Assembly: GCA_016188005.1 (NCBI GenBank)
Contig: JACPIQ010000067.1
Coordinates: 1-64,000, forward strand
DNA length: 64,000 nucleotides
Origin: Candidatus Rokuibacteriota bacterium
GTDB taxonomy: Bacteria > Methylomirabilota > Methylomirabilia > Rokubacteriales > CSP1-6
Direction: 5' to 3'
Positions within the stretch are counted from its first letter, which is position 1; each line of letters starts with the position of its first letter. The notes under the pieces were generated by a model. That model was not told where the DNA came from and ran no database searches. It was given only the letters and a program-made list of their open reading frames with translations. The translations under genes and the position numbers were made by a program. This document shows positions 59,298 through 64,000 of this stretch, one piece after another.

Positions 59298-60280
59298 GGC
59301 GCCACCCGTACGGTGAAGAGATCGGCGGGCACCGGTCCGAAGGCGTACTTGTACGCCTCCTCGCCGCGCAGGAAGTCGAAGACGGCGATGCCACGCTCGA
59401 TGGCGTCCCGGATCACGTGCCCGAGCAGCACGATGCCCGGAGCCAGGCGGGCCCGGGTCGGATCGAAGCCCGAGTTGTAGAGGCCGACCGCCCCGCCGTA
59501 CTCAAGGCAGAGGAAGGCGGCGATGGGGGCGCCGCCGGAGTCGAGGAACCAGAGCCGCGCCCAGCCCGCCTCGGCGAGCGCCCGGAGGGCGTCGCGGAAG
59601 AACCGCTCCATCGCCTCGTCCATGAAGCGCGCCTTGCCGGCTCGCGACAGGCGATGGAGTCGCAGGAACTCGGTCATGGCGTCATCCCATCCATCGGGGC
59701 CAGCCACGCTGCGGAGCTCGGTCCCGGGCAGCTCCGCCTCGAGCCGGCGCATCTTCCGGCGCAGCTCGTGCCGGTCCTTGCCCGACAGCCGCGCGAGGTA
59801 GGCCTCCCAGGTCGGCGGCAGCGCCAGGACCGGGCAGCGCTCCTCCCGCTCGATCCGGGTCCCGAGCCCGTGGGGCGGCGCCAGCACGGGCAGCAAGGCG
59901 AGCGTCGGTGAGGCCGCCCGGATCCCGTGCAGGTCCCACTCGCCCGCGGCCGGCGCCCGATGCTCCAGGAGTGCCCCCCAGATCTCCTCCTCGCGCCCGG
60001 CCGGCGCGATCAGATCCAGGTAGTCGGAGACATCCACGCCACCGACGAGGCGCATGAGCGGGCCCGCAGCCTCTTCGTAGAGCGGCAGCAGGCCCACCAG
60101 GGCGCCGCTGTCCTCGGAGACGGTGAAGAGCTGCAGCGCGCGGTCCCCGAGGAAGGCGTGGGCCCAGGCCGTCTGCCACTGCCAGCTGAGGAAGACCGAC
60201 GGGAGGGAGGAGGCCGCGACGAGGGCGTTCCAGCCAGCGGCGTCCAGCCCGTCGAAGCCGGAGAGGGACTCGACCTTCAT
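59294..60280 (-). CDS. GNAT-6 (BcsL/CelD-like) acetyltransferase
   Basis: A 328-residue protein with tandem GNAT-like halves. WNALVAASSLPSVFLSWQWQTAWAHAFL at the start, the central ALPPTWEAYLARLSGKDRHELRRKMRRLEAE and the C-terminal acetyl-CoA-type domain (GAPIAAFLCLEYGGAVGLYNSGFDP) are the CelD/BcsL pattern, common in exopolysaccharide loci. It precedes the glycosyltransferase with a 4-bp overlap, suggesting a joint role in glycan modification. Confidence 0.85.
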   Translation of the reverse strand: MKVESLSGFDGLDAAGWNALVAASSLPSVFLSWQWQTAWAHAFLGDRALQLFTVSEDSGALVGLLPLYEEAAGPLMRLVGGVDVSDYLDLIAPAGREEEIWGALLEHRAPAAGEWDLHGIRAASPTLALLPVLAPPHGLGTRIEREERCPVLALPPTWEAYLARLSGKDRHELRRKMRRLEAELPGTELRSVAGPDGWDDAMTEFLRLHRLSRAGKARFMDEAMERFFRDALRALAEAGWARLWFLDSGGAPIAAFLCLEYGGAVGLYNSGFDPTRARLAPGIVLLGHVIRDAIERGIAVFDFLRGEEAYKYAFGPVPADLFTVRVAP

Positions 60281-60286
60281 GCGCGG

Positions 60287-60673
60287 CTAGAGATCGGAAT
60301 CATCGCCTCCGCCCTCCGGGGCCTCGCCGTCCGGGCCCCCGGCCCCGCCGCCCTCGTCGCCCTCGGCGATCGCCTCCTCCATGGCCGCCTCCACGTCCTC
60401 CCCCATGTCCTCGCCCATCTCCTGACCCATGCGCTTCATGAAGCGGGCCACGCTGCGCGGGTCGTTCTCGTCGAGATCGCCGTACTGCGCGGGATCGGCG
60501 AGGGAGTCGAGCCGGGCATCCTCGGACTTGACGGTGGCGAAGCGCGACATGAGGCGGGAGAGCTGGGCGCTGCCGCAGCGGGGGCAGATGGGGGGGGCGG
60601 CCGTGGATGGCGAGAGTACCAGCAGGCTCACCCGGCGGCGACAGCCGTGGCATTCGTACTCGTAGATCGGCAC
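60287..60673 (-). CDS. FmdB-family zinc ribbon protein
   Basis: A 128-residue protein: a zinc ribbon of the FmdB type at the N-terminus (PIYEYECHGCRRRVSLL ... CPRCGS) and a long acidic, glycine-rich tail (MGEDMGEDVEAAMEEAIAEG). Family members are linked to formamidase regulation, but most are uncharacterised. It is 6 bp upstream of the GNAT-6 gene. Confidence 0.85.
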   Translation of the reverse strand: MPIYEYECHGCRRRVSLLVLSPSTAAPPICPRCGSAQLSRLMSRFATVKSEDARLDSLADPAQYGDLDENDPRSVARFMKRMGQEMGEDMGEDVEAAMEEAIAEGDEGGGAGGPDGEAPEGGGDDSDL

Positions 60674-60712
60674 CTGGCACTCCTCCGCGCGGTTCTGGGG
60701 CTGCCCGTCATT

Positions 60713-61768
60713 CTAGCATTCCCCGCTCGGCCCGGTCGCCGCGGGGCGCGATCGCTGGCGCTGCCGCCTGCGCTCCCTCCACTCGGCCAGGACCTCCTCG
60801 CGGTCCGGCACCGGCTGGCCGAGCAGCTCCTTGATCTGGATGCCGTTGATCGCCGGGGCATCCTCCAGGTTGTTGTTCAGCTGGAAGTGGACGCGCCTGG
60901 CATGCCCGGCGAGCCCCTGGCCACGGGCGACGATCTCCCGGAGCTCCGCCTCGCCGTAGAGATAGCCGTACTTCTCGGCCACCGAGGGCGATTGCCCGGC
61001 GAGCTGCCTGAGGAAGCCCGCCGCGTTCCTGCCGTGAAGGCGCAACACCGCCACGGGCGCCGTGAGCGCCACCGTCGTGGCGACGCCGGCCCTGGTCCGG
61101 GGGGCGTCCACCGAGACATAGGCGAGCCCGGCGCGCGCCAGCCGGGGGAGCACCTCGCCGGTGTGGGCTGGCAGCCAGGAGGCGTCCCGGAACTCCACCG
61201 CAATGGTTGCCTCCGGCAATCGCTCCGGCAGCCCCTCGAGGTAGGCAAGCGCCTCGGGCCCGTAGCGCACCCAGGGAGCCATCTGGAAGAGCACGTAGGC
61301 GAGCTTGCCCGCATCCTGGAGCGGCCGGAGCGCCTCCCTGAAGGTGGCGAAGGCCCACTGGCGAGCCTCGGGGGGAAAGGCGCGATTGTCGATCTGCCCC
61401 CGTGCCGTGCGCCGGGCCGTGGCGGGAAGCATGGCGCCGAGCGGCTCGGGCAGCCGCTCGGCGTCCAGGTGGTGCCCCGTCAGGAGAGCATAGGCCTTCA
61501 CGCCGAAGAGGAAGCCGGGCGGGGTGCGCTCCGCCCAGAGCACGGCGTTGCGGGCCGAGAGCGGCGCGTAGAAGGTGGAGTTGACCTCCACCGAGTCGAA
61601 GAAGCGCGAGTACCACCACAGCCGCTCCTCGGCCGTCATCGTCTTCTGGGGGTAGAAGCTTCCGCGCTCGATCATGCTCCGGTCCTGCCACGCGCAGAGG
61701 CCGACGCGGCACTCGGTGCGGACCGGCGTCGGAGGGGCGTAGCAGAGGATCGGGTCGGCGAGGTCCAT
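60713..61768 (-). CDS. DUF72 domain protein (YecE-like TIM barrel)
   Basis: A 351-residue protein with the DUF72 pattern: VGLCAWQDRSM, FDSVEVNSTFYAPLS, PPGFLFGVKAYALLTGH, LAYVLFQMAPWVRYGP, IAVEFRDASWL and VHFQLNNNLEDAPAING. It forms a TIM-barrel of unknown activity, in the same fold group as xylose isomerase-like enzymes. ATG 61768 is used; the same strand gives an in-frame upstream GTG. Confidence 0.85.
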   Translation of the reverse strand: MDLADPILCYAPPTPVRTECRVGLCAWQDRSMIERGSFYPQKTMTAEERLWWYSRFFDSVEVNSTFYAPLSARNAVLWAERTPPGFLFGVKAYALLTGHHLDAERLPEPLGAMLPATARRTARGQIDNRAFPPEARQWAFATFREALRPLQDAGKLAYVLFQMAPWVRYGPEALAYLEGLPERLPEATIAVEFRDASWLPAHTGEVLPRLARAGLAYVSVDAPRTRAGVATTVALTAPVAVLRLHGRNAAGFLRQLAGQSPSVAEKYGYLYGEAELREIVARGQGLAGHARRVHFQLNNNLEDAPAINGIQIKELLGQPVPDREEVLAEWRERRRQRQRSRPAATGPSGEC

Positions 61769-61845
61769 GTGGGAAGTCCACGGCGCCGGCCGCCCCGGCG
61801 CCGGGTCAGCGCGCCTCCCCCCGTGATGGGGTCAGCGACGGCCGG

Positions 61846-62268
61846 TCAGCGTGAGGCGGCCAGGACCTGCCGCAGGACCCGCTGGACGTCACCCTGCGCG
61901 AAGGGCTTCCTGAGGCATGGGGCGCCGGTGGCCGCGAAGAAGTCGGCCGTGTCATCAGTGAGCATGTTGCCAGTCACGAACACCATGCGCTGGGCCAGGG
62001 AGGGGTCCAGCCGCTCCACCTCACGGTAGAGGCCCGGCCCGTCCAGCTCGGGCATGCGCACGTCGCTCACGATGGCGTCGAAGCCACCCGCCTGGAGCCG
62101 GTCCAGCGCCGCCAGGCCGTTCGGCGCCGTGGTGACCCTGTAGCCATCCAGCTCCAGGAGGTCCGCCAGGAGAGATGCGATTGCCGGCTCGTCGTCGACC
62201 ACCAGGACAGTGGGACACGGCCTGCCCGGCGTGACCTCGACGCGCTCTGGCACCATCTTCCCAGCCAT
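61846..62268 (-). CDS. Response regulator, single receiver domain
   Basis: A 140-residue CheY-like protein. The acidic pair is in VLVVDDEPAI, the phosphoacceptor aspartate 69 in AIVSDVRMPELDG, the threonine in VFVTGNMLTDD and the lysine in CLRKPFAQGD. There is no output domain, so it must act by protein contact or in a phosphorelay. GGAGG lies 6 bases upstream of ATG 62268. No partner kinase is nearby. Confidence 0.9.
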   Translation of the reverse strand: MAGKMVPERVEVTPGRPCPTVLVVDDEPAIASLLADLLELDGYRVTTAPNGLAALDRLQAGGFDAIVSDVRMPELDGPGLYREVERLDPSLAQRMVFVTGNMLTDDTADFFAATGAPCLRKPFAQGDVQRVLRQVLAASR

Positions 62269-62300
62269 GGTCACCTCCCAACATCAAGGGGTCTCGTCGC

Positions 62301-62738
62301 TCACGGCCCACAACGGGCTGGGGGTAGGGTAACGCGAGTCCCCCCCGGGGGCAAGCCAAAAAAGGCGCTACTTCCGGCCATGTACATCACCTGACTGCCC
62401 CCCTCGTGCGCGCGGTCGAAGAGCGCCCGCAGGTCCTGATCCGCCCGGGCCCAGGCAGCCGAGAAGATCGGTGGACGTGCGTTGAGGACCGCGTCAATGA
62501 TGTGCTCGCGCGCCACGAAGAGCAGGACGTTGACGCCGAAGGAGCCCCGGGTCGCCTCCCGGGTGGCGTCGATGTCCTTCCCGATCTGGTCGGCCGGGGT
62601 GCGGGCGATCCCCAGCGTCCCCAGGCCACCCGCGTTGCTGACAGCCGCCACGAGGGGCACGGAGGTGCCGCCGGCCATGCCCCCCAGCACGATCGGATGC
62701 CGGATCCGCAGCAAGTCACAGACCGATGTGTGGATCAT
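62301..62738 (-). pseudogene. Truncated nitronate monooxygenase (NMO) fragment
   Basis: The frame starts like a normal flavin-dependent nitronate monooxygenase (TSVCDLLRIRHPIVLGGMAG then SNAGGLGTLGIARTPADQIGKDI and VNVLLFVAREHIID) and reaches HEGGSQVMYMAG. It then runs into unrelated sequence and stops at about residue 145. An intact enzyme of 300-350 residues also has the FMN-phosphate and histidine part, which is missing. It is a remnant left by a deletion or recombination. Confidence 0.7.
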
Positions 62739-62791
62739 GGGTGGGTGCCCTCCCCGGGTGGTGGCGGAGGATGCCTGGCCGTGCGCATCAC

Positions 62792-63595
62792 CTACTTGGC
62801 GACGGTTGCACGAATTGCCCAAGCCCGCGCCGTCAAGGAGATCGACCCGTCCGCCGCCACCGGGATGCGCGCTCGTATATGGTCCCGGAGGCGCACTCTC
62901 GCGGTCTCCTCGAGCGACATGGCGTAGGCGGGGGCCGGCCCCTGCCCGCCGAGAAATGGTTGCCAGTAGTCCTCAAACCGCGCGAACGGTGTCGGGGTGT
63001 CGATGGCCCTCACCTCGACCCCCTGCAGCCCCGTACTGGTGAACAGGTCCACGAGTGCCCCCGGGCGGCACAGCGGAAAGCGGACCCCTTCGTCCATCCT
63101 CGCGGCGTCCGGGTCGAGCTCGACCGCTGCGTCCCAGAAGAACCGCATGAGCTCCATCCTTCCGGCGTAATCCCAGACGTACGCCCCAATCGTGCCCGCG
63201 TTGCTCGTTACTCTCGTCATCTCGGCCAGGGCGGCGCGCGGGTCCGGGACGAAGTTCAAGACCAGCCCCGAGACCACCACATCGACCGACGCGTCGCCCA
63301 GCTGGATCTCCGTCGCACTGCCTCGGTGAAGCGCCGCCAGGCCCGCGAGATGCTCTCTCGCACTCCTGAGAAATCCCTCCGAGGGCTCGACGCCAGCGAC
63401 CGACGACGGCGAGCCGTGCTCGACAATCGCCGCGCAAAGCGCTCCCGTACCGCATCCCACGTCCAGCCATCTCCGCCCGGCTGGAATGGCCAACCACGAG
63501 AGAAACAGCGGCGCGATCCGACGGCTCCACCGGCCGACATACTGCTCGTAGGGGTTCCCACGCTCCCACGTGTCGGATACGTGCGTGTGGTCCAT
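62792..63595 (-). CDS. SAM-dependent methyltransferase (class I)
   Basis: A 267-residue methyltransferase. Motif I is GRRWLDVGCGTGALCAAIVEHGSP, with VVGVEPSEGF-like SVAGVEPSEGFL as motif II and VDVVVSGLVLNFVPDPRAALAEMTRV as motif IV. A UbiE/COQ5-like fold is likely; substrate unknown. It starts at ATG 63595 and ends next to the truncated NMO. Confidence 0.85.
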   Translation of the reverse strand: MDHTHVSDTWERGNPYEQYVGRWSRRIAPLFLSWLAIPAGRRWLDVGCGTGALCAAIVEHGSPSSVAGVEPSEGFLRSAREHLAGLAALHRGSATEIQLGDASVDVVVSGLVLNFVPDPRAALAEMTRVTSNAGTIGAYVWDYAGRMELMRFFWDAAVELDPDAARMDEGVRFPLCRPGALVDLFTSTGLQGVEVRAIDTPTPFARFEDYWQPFLGGQGPAPAYAMSLEETARVRLRDHIRARIPVAADGSISLTARAWAIRATVAK

Positions 63596-63615
63596 CGGTC
63601 ACATCCTTCTACGTA

Positions 63616-64000
63616 TCATTCGACTGTTGCGGACTTTCGAACAACCGCCAGCGCCGGCGGATGCGCGAGCGTTTGGTACACAACGCAATACCTCTCCGTC
63701 AGGCGCAGGAGAGTGGCAAGCTGCTCCTCCGAGGCATCGGTGTCGAGCGTGATCTGGAGCCGTATGTCCTGGAAGCCGACGGGAACCTCCTTTGACAGGC
63801 CCAGAGTTCCGCGGAAGTCGAGATCACCTTCTGCCAGGAGTGAGGCGTCTCGCAACTCGATGCCGAGTGCCGTGGCGACGGCATTGAGAGTCACGCCAGC
63901 GCAGGCCACCAGAGCCTCGAGCAGCATGTCGCCTGAGCACGCGCTCTGGCCACTCCCGCCCGTGGCGGGATGCAACCCCGCCACGACGAGCGCCTTGCCT
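63616..64000 (-). CDS. OsmC-family protein, 5' end outside window
   Basis: At least 128 codons of an OsmC/Ohr-like peroxiredoxin-fold protein. The frame is open to the window end, reading GKALVVAGLHPATGGSGQSACSGDMLLEALVACAGVTLNAVA. This contains the catalytic cysteine region common in the family (ACSGD and VACAG). The C-terminus has LTERYCVVYQTLAHPPALAV. It likely detoxifies hydroperoxides. An internal GTG at 63984 is not a good start. Confidence 0.8.
   Translation of the reverse strand, partial: GKALVVAGLHPATGGSGQSACSGDMLLEALVACAGVTLNAVATALGIELRDASLLAEGDLDFRGTLGLSKEVPVGFQDIRLQITLDTDASEEQLATLLRLTERYCVVYQTLAHPPALAVVRKSATVE

Overview
The window is GC-rich (roughly 68-70% by eye) bacterial chromosome, densely packed, with many 4-bp ATGA/GTGA gene overlaps and frequent GTG starts. 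Gene content is that of a metabolically versatile Gram-negative-type soil or sediment bacterium: System I cytochrome c maturation, ABC uptake systems with periplasmic binding proteins, PEP-CTERM secreted proteins, a sigma-54 activator, class I fumarase and CaiB/thiolase-type CoA chemistry. The style is reminiscent of Candidatus Rokubacteria / Methylomirabilota, but this is inferred from composition and gene content only; no rRNA or tRNA gene was found.

Layout. 1-3.4 kb (minus): the 5' part of a type III-like restriction helicase, a frameshifted TctB-like gene, a secreted SH3-like protein and an SDR. 3.4-10.1 kb (minus): a 2-aminoethylphosphonate-type ABC uptake operon (binding protein, RecQ helicase, ATPase, permease) with flanking SDRs. 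10.1-13.3 kb: an accessory patch with a decayed glutamine-synthetase remnant, a lower-GC C-type-lectin PEP-CTERM protein, a second PEP-CTERM-like protein and a hypothetical. 13.5-17 kb (plus): a 1160-residue regulator joining sigma-54 AAA+, Fis, STAND ATPase and TPR modules. 17-21 kb (minus): glutamine synthetase family protein, phosphonoacetate hydrolase and site-2 protease. 21-27.8 kb (minus): yceD-rpmF-plsX-fabH-fabD-fabG-acpP-fabF plus an RNase III-like gene, behind a clear sigma-70 promoter. 27.9-35.8 kb (plus): htpX, then a complete ccmABCDEFGHI operon. 35.9-38.6 kb (plus): iron binding protein and permease behind a DtxR/IdeR-like half-site. 38.7-45.2 kb (plus): ligA, a HEAT/TPR lipoprotein-like gene, RraA-like, GNAT, DinB-like and MFS genes, plus an 88-bp tandem array and a long inverted repeat. 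45.2-52.1 kb (minus): an apparent operon of Fis-HTH, thiolase-like, DUF35, CaiB, CimA and fumarase alpha/beta, with a consensus sigma-54 promoter upstream, then a 7Fe ferredoxin. 52.4-58 kb (minus): an Opp/Dpp peptide transporter. 58-64 kb (minus): glycosyltransferase, GNAT-6, FmdB, DUF72, response regulator, a truncated nitronate monooxygenase, a methyltransferase and an OsmC-family gene cut by the window end.

The most notable structure not explained by ordinary genes is a roughly 65-bp repeat present in six copies at three junctions of the ccm operon. Each unit starts at or near a stop codon (two units contain the upstream gene's own TGA) and the last unit at each junction ends at the next start codon. 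Its small stem-loop changes sequence between copies by compensatory substitutions, which is what a selected RNA structure would show. Other points of interest are the sigma-54/STAND fusion regulator, a thiolase-like protein lacking the catalytic cysteine next to DUF35, an RNase III with Mini-III-type active-site residues, and a glutamine-synthetase remnant that has kept its promoter.
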